Part shown: piece after piece, positions 22,391-35,394 of the stretch | How the letters are laid out: each line of letters begins with the position of its first letter | Position numbering within the stretch: position 1 is the stretch's first letter | Source of the DNA: Rhizomys pruinosus | Taxonomy: Eukaryota > Chordata > Mammalia > Rodentia > Spalacidae | Assembly: GCA_009823505.1 (NCBI GenBank) | Contig: VZQC01006352.1 | Span: 507,764-571,763, forward strand | DNA length: 64,000 nucleotides | Direction: 5' to 3' | Program-made: the position numbers and the translations under genes | The notes under the pieces: generated by a model | Databases searched by the model: none | Told to the model about the DNA's origin: nothing | The model's input: only the letters and a program-made list of their open reading frames with translations

Positions 22391-22765
22391 AAAAAAATCA
22401 AAACTGAAAACTTGGAGTACAAACCAACTAATTATTTCTCCCTGATCAGAAACAATGAAAAGAGTTAACGAATCTAATGAGCTGGTTCTTGAAAAGGTAC
22501 AAGATAGATGTACCCTAAAGAGTAGAGAAGGAATTTAAAAATACCTTCCCACTCACAATAGCCTCAAAAAAGTAAAGTACCTGGGATCAATCCTAACCAA
22601 AGATACCAAAGATCTCTACAAAAATTTTAAATCCATGAAGGAGATTGAAAATGACATCAAAAGATGGAAAGAAAAGAAAAAGATGGAAATGCCTCCCATG
22701 CTCATGGATTAGAAAAATTAATATAGTCAAAATGTCTGTTTTACCCAAATTGATATTCAGATGAG
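22391..22765 (+). mobile_element. Old L1 ORF2 fragments
   Basis: About 22460-22490 resembles the ORF2 linker (agctggttcttgaaaagg). From about 22525 the sequence repeats an RT-thumb segment also present at about 20195-20410 (acctgggatcaatcctaacc, ccatgaaggagattgaaaat), so it is a second L1 copy. It stops abruptly near 22765. Confidence 0.65.
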
Positions 22766-22889
22766 AAGCTGTTGGCAATTGTTGGCTGCAGGAGGCTGGA
22801 AAGTCAGAGTGCCTCTGGTGTGCAAACACTGAGAGGCTACCCATGCTCTTCTCTTGTTGATGGCCCTATATTCTTACATAGACTGGTAT

Positions 22890-23045
22890 TACTAAGTGGA
22901 CTCAGTGGACTTAGGAAAAAAGAACACATGAAGTAGGGATAGAAAAGTGCTTGTGTCAATAGGGAAATAATTGAAAGGGAGGGAAAAGGAGGGGTAGATT
23001 TGATCAAAACACACATTTATGTATGAAATTCTCAATATAAAGTAT
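22890..23045 (+). mobile_element. Old L1 (Lx-type) 3' UTR end
   Basis: Contains ggggtagatttgatcaaaac and atgtatgaaattctcaata, which resemble the 3' terminus of old rodent L1 copies. Ends are approximate. Confidence 0.5.
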
Positions 23046-23064
23046 CTTTAAAGTTAAAATATAA

Positions 23065-23540
23065 AGCAACCTTATTCAAAATGGTTACAAAAATAAAATA
23101 TGGAAATATAAATTTAGTTAAGGAAGTAAAATATCTGTACGAGGAAAATCATACTGCAATTATGAAAGACATTATGAAATCCAAAGAAACTATATACAAT
23201 GTGAAATATTCATGTAACTACCAAGAACATTCTTTGCATAAACATGTACTAATTTTTAAGTTAGTACTTGAACAGTAAAAGGCTATGTAATACTCATTGA
23301 GCTTAAACAACTTCCCAGAAAAAAAAAAAAACCCATGGGTAGTACTCTCATAATAGTTTACTTCAAGCACAATATTTAATTATTGAAATAAGACCAGAGA
23401 TAGATCAATGGAACAGAATAAAGGCCATAGAAATTAAGATATATTCATATAACTAACATTTTATATAGTCACCTAGAATTTTCAGTGATTATACATTAAT
23501 GTCTTTAGTATAGTACTATATACTGTGAAACAACTTGAAA
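23065..23540 (+). mobile_element. Very old L1 ORF2 fragment
   Basis: Contains acaaaaataaaatatggaaa, gaagtaaaatatctgtacga and agatcaatggaacagaataa in L1 ORF2 order (RT thumb, then C-terminal side). Strongly diverged and stop-rich. Confidence 0.55.
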
Positions 23541-24837
23541 TATATCATAAAGAAAGCACACCATAATGTTGGTCCAGGGCAAGGGTCCTTTAGATAAAAG
23601 AGCCTAAAATCAATATTAATTAATGATACTCTTAACACTGACATACAAGTTTTTGTGGATACATATTTTCATTTCTGTCAGATATTTGCATAGATGTAGA
23701 ATTGCTTGGTTCTGTAGTAATTCAATATTTCACTGGATATAAGACTATTACTTGATGTATTATTGTTCAAAGACTTTGAAGATATTACAACAGATACTTA
23801 AAAATAACATTTTTTACAAAATGTTCAGTCCTCACTTGGGTCCATTAGGTAAATAAAGAACAAAGAGATGCTAGCATCTCTGGCTTCATTGTGTGTCTCA
23901 TTTTTGACTACTCCCTGAGCCTTGCATAGACATGCTAATCATTTTATAATTGTATTAGTAAAAAGCTAAACCCTTCCACATTCTCCTAGGATGACAGGAG
24001 TACTGCTATGGGTTTCACAATTAACTAAATTATTGATTATATCCCACATTAAAACGTAATTTTTTGCAAGACATTTGGGCAATTGCTTTCAAAATACCCT
24101 TGGAAACAAGTTTCTCTACAAATTAATCCATTTGGAGGCTCCTTAATATTATAGTTTCTGAAATCAAAAATTGTTATTTGTTCTGACCCCAGGAAAGCTC
24201 CTCCAAGTTGTCTTATGTTCAGATCCTCTCCTGCAAACCAGACAACTTACTGTCTAGGGTAATTGCTACATTGTTCATTGAATCTCTTCAAATTATTTCA
24301 ACACAACCATTGATGGTCTTTGGGTTGTTTTTATGTTTACTCTTATTGAGGATCTTTTGAGTGAGAAAAAAGTTCCTTTGTGAAAATATTAGGAATTCCG
24401 TTTTGTATCTTGTCTCTTCTATAGGCAAGCTCTTCAAACAGGGTTCTGGAGCTAAGCAAGGGAAGAATGTCAACATTCTTTAAATGACACACATTCGTAC
24501 TTTAGGGACTTACAAATAAGGGTGAATGGCTGTAATTTTTGGAAAAAGCTAAGAATGTTTCACTATCAAGAACTATCACACTACACTTGATAGGAGTATT
24601 GCAGATAACTGTATTCCTACTATACCATAGCCAGGCTAGAGCCTCTATTTAAAAGTGGAGGTTAAAATAATTAAGGAACAAGTCACTTATATACCTTCCC
24701 TCACACTCATCCATGATTTAGCCTAAGCAAAGTGCAGTTGGAGGATGAAACGAGAAACATTCAAGTCCTGCTCTTCCCAGAAAGAGGACTCCCCAGATCT
24801 ATCTGGAGATAGAAGGAACTTACTCCTCTTTTCTTCT
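23541..24837. other. Unassigned AT-rich sequence
   Basis: No gene or repeat recognised over about 1.3 kb. Confidence 0.4.
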
Positions 24838-25072
24838 TGTCCTTTTTTATTTTATTATTTTTGTTTCATGTGTATGAGTCCATTTCTATTGCTGCATGTA
24901 TGTAAGGGCACCCATATTCTGCAGTGCCTGTGGAGGACAGAAGAGGATGTTGGATCCACTGGAACTGAAGTTAAAGGTAGTTATTAGTTGCCATTTGGGT
25001 GTAAGTATATGAAATCAGGTTCTTTGCAAGAGCACTAAGTCCTCTTAAATCCTGAGTCATTGCCCAACCCCT
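24838..25072 (-). mobile_element. B2/B3-type SINE
   Basis: Reverse strand: T-rich tail, gtgtatgagtccatttc, ggaggacagaagaggatgtt, actggaactgaagttaaagg, and a degraded head complement ending in caacccc. Confidence 0.75.
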
Positions 25073-25084
25073 CTTCTTTTCCTA

Positions 25085-25132
25085 TTAAATTATTTATTAA
25101 TAATTTATTCATTTGTGTGTGAGGGGTTTTTG

Positions 25133-25166
<34 letters not shown>

Positions 25167-25310
25167 GCACATGCATATCCCTGTACACTTGTGGAGGTTA
25201 GAGGACGATTCTTAGTTGCCTTGTTCCCTCCTGCTACTTTGTGAGATCCAGGGATGAACATAGGTCATCAGATCCCACACAAGCTCACTGACCCATCTCA
25301 CTGGTCTTGA
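25085..25310 (-). mobile_element. B3-type SINE with TG-expanded tail
   Basis: Reverse strand: a (TG)n tract at 25137-25164 in the tail, cttgtggaggttagaggac, gagatccagggatgaacata, and a head complement ctgacccatctcactggtct. Confidence 0.7.
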
Positions 25311-26215
25311 TTGAATTTTCTACTTCACAGAATTGGATGAATAGAGGGAGTGATTCTGTTTCAAATACTATTTACTTTCCTGGGGTTTGACTGAATTTTC
25401 ATTGATTTTCTTTATTAGAAGGGTTTTTTTTTTTTATTCTGCTTGTAATCAAGACCATTTTTGGAGGTTTTAGGAGTCTGCGTTTTTACTGTTTTAACCA
25501 AGGTCACAAAGGATCATGTAAGCAGACTTTATTAGGGTGTCATGAGAGAAGACAGTGCTCTCTCATCGTATCCTAATCAGCCATCTTTTTTTTTCAATCA
25601 TACTCTGAGGCAATGAAGAAAATATGAACAAATGATTTCATGTTTAGTGCTGATATCATTGTAAATTCCAAAAGAACTCAATGTAATTTTTTGAAAATAT
25701 GGATTTGTAAAGTTTTCACTATTTTATATGATCATTAGAGGAAAGAATACACTTTTAGAGGTTAGATACAGCTATCATGTAATACAAAACTACGTCTTAC
25801 TAATTACTGAAGTAAAAGAGTGTTTCCTCCACATTATGCAATTTTTATAATTATAGTTGTGTGTAGTATTTATCTTAATTAGAAATTTTCAGTTCGTAGA
25901 GAACTGAAAATCATCCTTCATTTAACATTCAGTGCTATTATAAATTCTATTTCATTTTAGAAGTTGGTGATTAGGAAGCAACCAAACAGTGAATAAAAAT
26001 CTAGGGAACATGCATCAAATGCATGTTACATAATTACAAAGTATTTCTTTAGAAGATATTTTTAAATAGTTATGAGCAAACAAGTATATTTGAAGACAAT
26101 AGTTCAGTAAATTAGAATAAAATATATAGAATATCAGTGAATATACTATTAGGAAAAATCATAATCTTTATTTGAACCATTGAAGGGGAACTATCATCAC
26201 AAAATACCTGCTGAC
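25311..26215. other. Unassigned AT-rich sequence
   Basis: No gene or repeat recognised. A T-run lies at about 25425-25435. Confidence 0.4.
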
Positions 26216-26690
26216 CAATGTTTTACTTTACTAATGCTGCTGCAACATTACCCACAGTTTGAGGCCTTTAAATAATGCAATTTTTCTCACATTTAACAAT
26301 TTAGAGATATAAAGAAAAGGGTGTCAATGTGTTAAAGTGATGATGGAAACTATTTCTTTTGTACACCTGTAGGAAACCTGTTTCCGTATACGTTCCATGT
26401 CCAAATGGCTTACCTTAATCTTGACCACAGTCCCCTCTTCAAAGCCTCCATTTCAAAGCCAAGTCCTTCTTAGGTTCTTATTCATCTCACCCTTTTCTCT
26501 GGTTTTCTCATTTTTAGCTCCGCTGTGATTAGATGGTGCCAGTTTTGATAATCTTCCCATTTCAAGGTGAATTACATAATGGTCTTAATTCTAGATAGAA
26601 ACTTATTTCTTCTTTTACCCGCCATATGACATAGTCATAATTTCTACAGAGTTTAGGATATGGACATACTTGCAACAGGCATTATTCCTC
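26216..26690 (-). mobile_element. Ancient MLT1-like MaLR LTR
   Basis: The plus-strand order actaatgctgctgcaacatt, acccacagtttgaggcc, gtgattagatggtgcc, aatcttcccatttcaaggtg, and gtttaggatatggacata is the layout of a reverse-oriented MLT1/MST-type LTR. Such LTRs are shared across placental mammals. Divergence is large, as expected of that age. Confidence 0.55.
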
Positions 26691-28504
26691 CTTCCTCACT
26701 ATTTATAAAGTTTGTTATGTGAGAATTCATGAAGTTAACAATCAATTATTAAATTTTGAGAGTTATAATAAGCATTACATTACAAAGGTATTATCACCCC
26801 ATGTGAAAAATATGTGAATATAAAATAGGTTAGTGATTAATTTATTTGGGTTGTATGTCACTTTGAAATCAAAATTTAACATTTAAACTCTCACCCTCAG
26901 AAAATAAGTTTGCCAAAGTTATGTAAGAATTATTATTTTGACATTTTTACCACAGAAATTTGAGGAGGAAGAAGACAAGGAAACCAGAAAATGGCTACTA
27001 GTTCTGTCAGGAGTTTGGCAATCCAGATGCACTTATTTCAAGACTTTTGGGAGACTGCTGACTCTACAGCTCCTTATAGCTGAAGCTCTTGCTCTATCTT
27101 GATAGGTTGCAGAAATTAACCTGGAAAACTTGACTAGCATCCTCAAACAGAGGGTCTCATTCCTGCCTCAGGCACCAGATGCTTGAGAATCAATCCTTTG
27201 ACAATTTCTAAATACAAAACATACACTTACTATGTATGGTATTTCTTTCAACGATCTACAGACTACCCAGAAAGAGACTTCTCTCACCTGGCAGCCCAAA
27301 GCCTTCTGAGACCTTTTGATGCGGAACACAATCTTATAGTTGTCACAGGAAAGCTTCTGAGATTGTAGAGCTATATGACTGCATCCTCTCAGCTAGGTTC
27401 CCCAACGCTTGTTGGCGAACCAACAACCCGGTACATTTGCCGTTTCTTGGTTGGCATTCTGTTGCCACCTAGAGTCTTAGTGTTCATTCCTATTCATACT
27501 GTTATTTCTGAGTGACGAATAGAACTGGCTTTTTTATTTTGATGTCTACCTAGTTCATTCTTGGGTGATAAGACAGAAAGGAACACAGCTAGAGACAGGA
27601 TATGGCCTCTACCAACTACCATTTCTCCACCACCTCTAATGCTAAGGCAGATAGATTAGCTGAGGAAAGTAAAATCCTGAAACTGGTTCTGGTTCCGAGA
27701 TAATCTATGGTACTGATCTCAGTAATAGGAACATACTAGATGCCCACTAAATGGTGAAGAAGTGTGTTTATGTGCCATAAACTGATTCTGCAAATGAGAA
27801 ACCAATAGTTGGGTTGCTAGTAAAATTCAGTCATCTGGCTAAGACACCTTCAAATTTTTGTGAGAAGGCATATGCTAAAATCCCCATACAAACTGATAGG
27901 AAGTCTTTCACCAGGATGAAGTGAACTTTTCTTTGAACATAACTAGGATTCTGGTAAATATCTCTAAGAATCTATCTTCTAGAGTGGCTGCACAAATTGC
28001 CAAAAATAAGCATTACAAAGTATCTTTCAGCTTCACTGGTGTACTGAAGTGAAACTGGTCAGAAAGCCACCTTCAGGATATTAATGAGCATCAGTGGAAA
28101 CTCATCCTCCTGACAAATTTAGCTGAGAAGAACAGAAGCTCTAAGGTACCAGAATCAGATAGAAAATGCCACTAAAAATAATTAAGAAGGGGTCCCTTCC
28201 TCTCAAATAGTCTTTGATGACAAGAGATCCAGGAAGTCTGCAAAGAAATATATCACAAGGATCCAAATCAAGTACCATAAATAAGGCCATATTACAGCTA
28301 AGAAGGAACAAACTAATGACTGCCATAGTCCACCACTTCTGTTTAATCTCTGCATACTTGTGGACTTCCATAAGAGCAACAAAACCACTCTATTTCTATA
28401 CAAGGTACAACACCCTGTGTAACTGAAGACACTTTCACCTCTAGCTGAATGATGTGCGCTAGGACAGTTACTGTATTCATCACTGAACATTTATATATGT
28501 ATAA

Positions 28505-28507
<3 letters not shown>
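26691..28507. other. Unassigned sequence
   Basis: No repeat or gene recognised over about 1.8 kb. Short frames at 28141-28490 (minus) have no recognised similarity. Confidence 0.4.
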
Positions 28508-28540
<33 letters not shown>

Positions 28541-28556
28541 TATATATATATATATA
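28508..28556. repeat. (TA)n microsatellite
   Basis: About 24 TA dinucleotides with one GA interruption. Confidence 0.95.
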
Positions 28557-29444
28557 ATGCCTTGTTGCTCAGCAGTTTCATCCAAATAGAAACATCAGTT
28601 CAAGGAAGACACAAAGAGATTCACAAGACACAGGAATATGTGGAAACTTACTAGGCACAGGAAGCTTCCAAAGTTACAAGTCATATACTGTCTTTCCCCA
28701 ATTTGATATAAGCAATAAGCAATTACATCTGAGGAGAAGATTCTTCAGTGGAGCAGTGTAAAAATTGATTAGGGAAATCTAAGGATGCAGCCTTTCTCAA
28801 TCTTCATCCATCCTTCAGAGATGGCAGCTCTCATATGCCATCCACATGCCTCCAAATAAACCCAATAAATTCAGCGACTCACCTGCTTTAAAAAATAATT
28901 CTTCTGAGCTTGGAGTATCTCAATTTTATTATAGCATTTGCTAAAGCTTCCTCGGTGACAAAATACTCTCAATATTTTGAGAAAGAAGATGTTTCACAAT
29001 TGAAAATTCATAATATAATATTTTGAATTATACCTGGTCAAAAAGGGGCTGATTCTAACATTTTACTATTTATTATATTATTTTGTGCAAAGGAAGCATC
29101 ATCACAAACTGATAAGACTCCTAAAGCAATCTAGAAAAGACATTACACATACTCATAAAACACAGACACAAACACACACACAATTAGTTGAAAAATCAGC
29201 ATGATATTTTTGAAATATTCTATAAATTCCCTTTCTAATTTTATAAGAACAGCCTTATAGAGATATAATTCATGTACTACCTAGTCACAAATTTAAATTT
29301 TGATTGTATATGTATATAATTCTGTTTATGTTCAAGTCAATATAGAGGAATCCATACAGATCAAAAAGTAAACTATTGGTTGCCTAGAGGTGGAACGGAG
29401 AATGAAAGAAAAGAGAATAATTTCTAATGCTGATGCCAAGGTTT
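28557..29444. other. Unassigned AT-rich sequence
   Basis: No gene or repeat recognised. A short CA-rich patch occurs near 29163-29182. Confidence 0.4.
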
Positions 29445-29668
29445 ATTTCTTTTTAAAACTACTTTATTTATTATTTTTATTTTATGTGTATGAGGGCATT
29501 GCCTGCATGTATTTAAGTACACCTGTGTCATACAATGCCCATAGAGGTCAGAAGAAGGCCTTAAATCCCGTGGAACTGGACATATGGGAAATTGGTAGCC
29601 AAGATGTGGGTCTTGCGAATTGAAGCTAGGTCCTCTCCAAGAGCAGCTAGTGTTCATAACCAGATCCC
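29445..29668 (-). mobile_element. B2/B3-type SINE
   Basis: Reverse strand: T/A tail, gtgtatgagggcattgcctg, catagaggtcagaagaagg, gtggaactggacatatggg, and head complement agctaggtcctctccaagag. Confidence 0.8.
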
Positions 29669-30173
29669 AAGATTTATTTCTGAGGTTAATTGTTTTGAAA
29701 TTGACTGTAGTAATGGTTGCACATATCTGAAAAGATACTAGAAACTAATTTTACTCTTTCTTAGTGTGAATATATGAACTGGATACTTTTTCTCTGTACT
29801 GGCTATAATTTTTATAATTACCATTACCAATGGTACAAATGCTTACATTATTTAAATATATTTTAATTGATAATAATTCTGGAGAATTAGTTGTCAATAT
29901 ATACAAATAGAATTTGCTCAAGAATTAAAATGGGTGCTCTTAGATCTATGGGAATAATTTTTTATTGAGGTTTTTGTGAATTTCATTCAATATATTTTGA
30001 TCATATTTAGAATTCTCCCTTTACAGGGAAAAAAGTCAAACATATTTTAATTCCCTTAACACTTTTGAAGGCTACTTTTAAACCAAATCAAGCTTACTAA
30101 GCATTGGGCTCCTATTCGAACATAAACACACAGCTTTAATCCCTCATGAACACTCCCTAGGTTTTGCCCAGAA

Positions 30174-30174
<1 letters not shown>

Positions 30175-30216
<42 letters not shown>

Positions 30217-30223
30217 TGTGTGT
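30175..30223. repeat. (TG)n microsatellite
   Basis: Nearly pure TG with one TATG interruption. Confidence 0.95.
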
Positions 30224-31560
30224 TCTTCATATGAAGCACTGAAAGTAGCTGATATTTGTGAAAAGCAACAATTTATTATAGTCCTGTTACAAACAATAGA
30301 TGGGATTAGATTGAACATGATTATGATTGTGGGTGATGTTCTAGGTCAGTAGTAGTCAAAAAAGGCAAAAAGGCAGATTCCTTGATAATTCAAATTCTAT
30401 CTTTCATTCCATTTCATGCTAGGTGTACAGTTTCAAAAAAGAGAAAGGAAAGTCTTTGCTTGAGGACACATTTCTAGGAGAAATCTGAAAGAAAATGTCC
30501 TCAGAAATCTTGGTTGAAACATGAGAAGATTCCGGCTCACATTATTCAGGTATCATGAAAATGTGGCAAGTTAACAACTCAGAGTACATCTAAAATCAAA
30601 CAGCACACAAGGAAAACTTTTTAGTTGCTATATTCTTTAAGTTTTCTTTCTTTTTCTAAAAATAAGTAATAATTTATGAGTACAAGCATCCTTCATGTAA
30701 AACCAATTTGCAAGCAGTTGTGCCCAAACCCACACAGCCAAAGGGTCCAACCATCCAGCTGGGGGGCTTGAATGTTCAATCAAGTTGATCAAATAAGTGT
30801 CCAGTCTATGTTGCTGTAGTTTCACCATTCACCCCAATCTCAGCCTTTACATTCTACCATGCTCCCACTTCAGCAGATTGTTCCATAGGCTTAGAAAAGG
30901 GGCACAGGTGGACAAGAAGCAAAACAGTCTACTTTCTCTGGAGCTGTCTTTTTGGACTCTTTTCAATTCTGGCTGTTTCCTTTCATAAGATGACAGTTTG
31001 TCCAGGAATAACTTTTCAGTTCTACTAATGAAGCACATACAATTAGATATATAGGTATTTAAACAGTGATAATTGTTATGGTAGGTTACTTTTGTATAGA
31101 CACAGATGTTTGGATGGTAGGCTAATTCATGAATTACTTTTTTTTCTGTAAAATATGACAGGGTGTTACTGTGGCTTATAACATCTCCTAAACACTAGAG
31201 GATGTAAGGTTGTGGCATCAACTGTGAGTTATTCCTCCAAGGAGAGAGCTAATAGCCAATTAGATTTGTTATATACAGGCATATGGCTGCCACTGCTGCA
31301 CAGTATTTCCAGGCAGGTGAGGTGTAGCTGGTGCTTATGGAGGAGTCTTGCTTAACTCAAGGAGACCTATATTTGCTTTCATGGTTTAGTGGCCTTTGGT
31401 AACACTCTCTGGTATTCCAGAGACCAACTGTACACTTGCATGTGCGTTGTCAATACATCTTTCCTATGCTTACATCAGGTCTTTGACAGCAGGGCCTTAT
31501 TTCCTAGCCTCACTTCTTATTGGTATCCTAGTATATAGGCAAGAAACCTTTACCATTTGC

Positions 31561-31572
31561 GGGGGGGGGGGG
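31561..31572. repeat. G12 homopolymer
   Basis: Twelve consecutive G. Confidence 0.9.
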
Positions 31573-32789
31573 CTTGGATCCCCTGGCCAACATCTCCTTT
31601 TAGAATAATACATTGCTGATATCAGAGCTCTCCTGTATCAATATATTTTGCTTAAGTGCCCAGCTTAAGGAGACTTTAGTACTATATGTGGTTCTGAATA
31701 GAGAATAATCCTTTTCACATTTCCTATGTCTATTAGCCAATTAAAGAAGGCAGTTTTACTGGTTTTATATTTCCTCTGTATCAGTTGGCTCCAATTTACA
31801 ATTAGAGAACGACCTCATCATCATCATATTCCTCCTTGTTTTATGAAGGAGAGGTAAGAAAGTCTCTCATATTAAAAGTTTGTGGCACCAAGAAGGTAAG
31901 TTTCATTAGGACGCATTATAAATAGTTGTTACCATTAGGATCCACAGAAGGATTTGATGCCTGTAGCAGTCTGAGGCTTTTCTTCCTTTCACTGTTCAGA
32001 CAGACGGGCCAACCTTTCTGCCGGCACTTCCTGGTATATCCTATACAATGCAAAGCTGTGTCTTTTCTTTCTCAGCCATTAGGTTGGTAACATTTTGACC
32101 TGTGGGAACATATAAATTTTTTCCCGTAGTTAGTTTTAAGATTTGAATTGCAAAGTTTTGACAAAAAGGTTTCATATATATCTTTATCCCCCCTTTTTAT
32201 TTTAGGTTTTTGTTTTTTAACCCAAGAGTCTCAAAAAGATAGTTGTATTGCACATACCTATAGGCAGGATTCAAGGTGCAGATTTCATCAAATTCACCCA
32301 AGCTGTTTTGGGTGACTGTATGTTGTTAACTTGGGAAGCAAACTTAATTTCTTAAGTTAAATCATAGTACAGGTAAAAGAGAATGCTACAAGATGATATT
32401 GTACAAAAGAAATTTTATAGAGAACATTTGTGTGTGCTAATCTGAAAGTTATTGTTATACAGATTTTAAGTAAAACAAATGTGGACAACAGCAATTTATA
32501 TTTCCAATTAACTAAGGTGCATTACTGTTTTTATCTGAAGATTTATACCAATGCTGTTTAATATACACATATTTACTTTTACTAAGTCCTAAAACACCAT
32601 GTAATCTGTAGACGGAGTCTGGGCAAAATTGGATACTTGTTGAACTCACGTCAATTAAATATACATTAATCGAATATAGACCCATGTCCCTCTCCTGAAC
32701 CCGCATTTACCATTTCAGTCAGTTTTCTGAAGCAGTCTTCTCTTGCTGTTTTTTTTAAAATGCATCCCTCTCCACAAGAAATATTTACA

Positions 32790-33345
32790 ACTGGGTTATT
32801 GGCGCTAGCATCCACAGATGAGGGATACCATTTGTTGTTTGTTTTTCTGGGACTGTGTTACTTCACTTAATAGAATATCTTCTAGCTCCATCCATTTACG
32901 TACAAAGTTCATGATGTTGTCTTTCTTTACCACTGCATAGGACTCCATTGTGTACATGTATCACATTTTCTCTATCCACTCATCAGTTGAGGAGCATTTG
33001 GGATGGTTCCAGCTTTTTGCTATTGTGAACAGAGCTGCAATAAATATAGCTGTGTATGTATTGGTGCAGTAAATTGAGTTTTGTGGGTATATACCCAGGA
33101 GTGGTATGACTGGCTCAAATGGCAAGCTCATTTTGAGTCTTCGAAGGGTTCTCCACACTGCTTTCCATAGTGGCTGTACAAGCTTACAGACCCACCAGCA
33201 ATGGATGAGTATTCCCCTTTCCTGACAACCCCTCCAGCACTTGATATCATTTGTTTTCTTGATCCTGGCCAGACTTATCAGAGTGAGATGATATATTAAG
33301 GTGGCCTTAATTTGCATTTCCCTAATTATTAGTGATATTGAACAG
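32790..33345 (-). mobile_element. L1 ORF2 C-terminal fragment and 3' side
   Basis: Minus-strand L1. An open 118-codon stretch (33317-32961) carries the ORF2 C-terminal Cys-rich motif, ending [18 protein letters not shown]. It is homologous to about 60247-60600 in the intact-frame copy at 59.4 kb. Truncated on its 5' side at about 33345. Confidence 0.9.
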
Positions 33346-33426
33346 TTTTTTTTTATGCTTTGTGTATTTCATACATAATTTTCCAATTCAGATCAGGCAT
33401 ATTTCACTTTCCCTCCCCCCACCCCA
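33346..33426 (-). mobile_element. Second L1 3' end, very short insertion
   Basis: A T-run followed by tatgctttgtgtatttcata, cataattttccaattcagatc. This is the complement of the L1 3' terminus seen at 56460-56518. It lies on the wrong side of the preceding fragment to be its own 3' end, so it is a separate severely truncated insertion. It runs into the N at 33427. Confidence 0.65.
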
Positions 33427-33427
33427 N
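33427..33427. other. Single ambiguous base (N)
   Basis: One N just after a C/A-rich low-complexity run. It probably marks a scaffold joint or an unresolved base. Confidence 0.95.
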
Positions 33428-34017
33428 GTTAAAAAGATAAAAAGAAAAAAAAAAGAGCAGAGTCATTTGTTTTTTCTTTCTTACAGGCAAGTGTAGCTAT
33501 CCTGTGGCTGCCCCTGCTTTTGCCATCCTTCAAAGATGTGAGAAGACACAGCTTTTCAACCTTCCAATATGGACTGAAGACTTATGTCTCTCCAAGAAGA
33601 AATCCTCTCCAAACCTTCAATGCTAGATGGCGGACTGTTGAGACATCCAACTTGTGGAACTGAGCTAACTACTGGTATTTCCACCTCTTCAGAGTATAAA
33701 CTACCATTATTATTGACCTACCGCAGCGGCTTGTAATCCATGGGAAGTAATAACAATAGTGACATGGAGTAAGATCAAGAGAAGTGGCTTTCTGGACCGA
33801 TCATTTGGTGACCAATGGGCGGAAAACCCCATCTGGTGGATCACAACAGGGCAATACGTAAGGTATCGTTGGGCTTGCCTCAAAAAAATAAGTCCTCAAA
33901 CATCGAACATCTTTCAAGCCAAAGAAAGCAAAAAAAAAACATAAGCTGAGGATGCTAAAAACCTATGATATGTGTGGAATGCATATATACATACACACAA
34001 AAAAAAAAAAAAAAAAA
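33428..34017. other. Unassigned sequence ending in an A-run
   Basis: No gene or repeat family recognised. The run of A at 34000-34018 leads directly into an L1-like 3' UTR. Confidence 0.4.
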
Positions 34018-34285
34018 AGGCAAAAACAAACAACAACAAGCTGAAAAGAATTATGTCCACAAGAACAAACTGAAACGGTGAACTTTCCTGCTCAAACCGT
34101 AAACATTCTGCATGAGAATTTAAGAGGAGAATGGAGAAAAATATGAAAAAACCATCTTTAGCAGAATAGCCATACGAGCTCTAATGGGATTGGAGGGCAG
34201 GGAGGGTCAACAGGACAAGGATCATGAATTTCTACAGTAGTAATTTTGTATGCAAATGCATAGATCTTAAAATAAAAAAGCTTTA
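34018..34285 (+). mobile_element. L1 3' UTR fragment
   Basis: Shares order and wording with the 3' UTR of the L1 at 59.4 kb (60840-61020): aacaacaac, actgaaacggtgaac against actgaaacagtgaac, tgctcaaaccgtaaac against tgctcaaaacagtcaac, gcagaatagccatacgagct against gcagaatgcacgagct. Confidence 0.65.
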
Positions 34286-34289
34286 AGGG

Positions 34290-34480
34290 GATGGAAAGTA
34301 CACCTAGGCCAGTTAAGAAGTACTGACTTCTGTAGCACAGAGGTCCAGGCTTTGATCCCCAGCACCCACATGGTGAGCTGAGAACCATCTTAACTCCAGT
34401 TCTAGGGATCTGAACCACCCTGTTAATGACCTCCTGTGCACAGTCACACATAAAATTTAAAAATAATATAAAATAAAATG
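34290..34480 (+). mobile_element. B2/B3-type SINE
   Basis: Plus strand: gaggtccaggctttgatccc (B box), agcacccacatggtgagctg, taactccagttctagggatc, then a long A-rich tail. Confidence 0.75.
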
Positions 34481-35043
34481 TAAAAACAATTTACATTTAA
34501 TAAAGTACTTTATAAACTCTAATACAAATATATTTTTCCTAAAACTAACTTCTAAATTAAAACAACTGAGGGAGAGATAAGAGAGGTACTTCCATTCTAA
34601 TTTGAAGGAATAATATTGATCAAGGAGACATTACACTCATGGGTATATATGGTTGAAGCTCTTTAACCTCAGTACTCCATGACCACAAAACACAGAGTAG
34701 TCAAAACTTAGTAATAATAGTTGAATTTAGTACCCCACTATCTTCATTACACTGGTCAACTTGACAAAGAATTAACAGAAGGACATCTGAATTAAATGAC
34801 ATTTTACATGAAATGGACAAAGATATCTACAGGATATTCTTCCCAGCTGAAGACCAATAATCATCAATGAGAATGAAGCAGTGCCCGTGCAAACATTTTC
34901 ATAGATTGACTATCTCCTTGGAGACAAAACAAGCCTCAACAAATACATAAAAACTGAAATAATTCTATTCACCACAGTTCAATAAAGCTTATATTAGCAA
35001 GATAGAAGCTGCTCATGAACTCAGGGAAATTAAACAACACACT

Positions 35044-35045
<2 letters not shown>
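34481..35045. other. Unassigned AT-rich sequence
   Basis: No gene or repeat recognised before the T46 that begins the next L1. Confidence 0.4.

Positions 35046-35091
<46 letters not shown>
35046..35091. repeat. T46 (poly(A) tail of L1-A)
   Basis: Forty-six consecutive T next to the L1 3' UTR in reverse orientation. The length points to a fairly recent insertion. Confidence 0.95.
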
Positions 35092-35092
<1 letters not shown>

Positions 35093-35394
35093 TGCATTTC
35101 ATATAACTTTTCCCAATCAGTTTAGACCCGTTATCCTCGATCCCCCCCTACCTCCCAACAGAGTCTATGCATTCTGCCAAACATCCTTTATCATTCGTTT
35201 CTCAGTCCTTTCTCAAATATCTCCATGGGAAGTGACTGTTGAGTCAGAATGCACGTTTCAAGTCAGTTCTTTGTATGCAAAGTCCCTGTCTGTTGTTCTG
35301 TTTGTTGTTTCGCATATGCATTACTAGCCCAACTGCTTTGAACAAAAGCTCAAGGGGCAACTCACAAGAAATACTTAAACTAGGAATTGGCAGC

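Larger units (their letters stand above)
29669..32789. other. Unassigned sequence
   Basis: About 3.1 kb without a recognised gene or interspersed repeat. It contains a TG microsatellite (30175-30223) and a G12 run (31561-31572). Confidence 0.4.

Noticed and set aside
28141..28585. Minus-strand frames next to the TA microsatellite
   Set aside because: Part of the frame is translated TA repeat, and the rest resembles no known protein.
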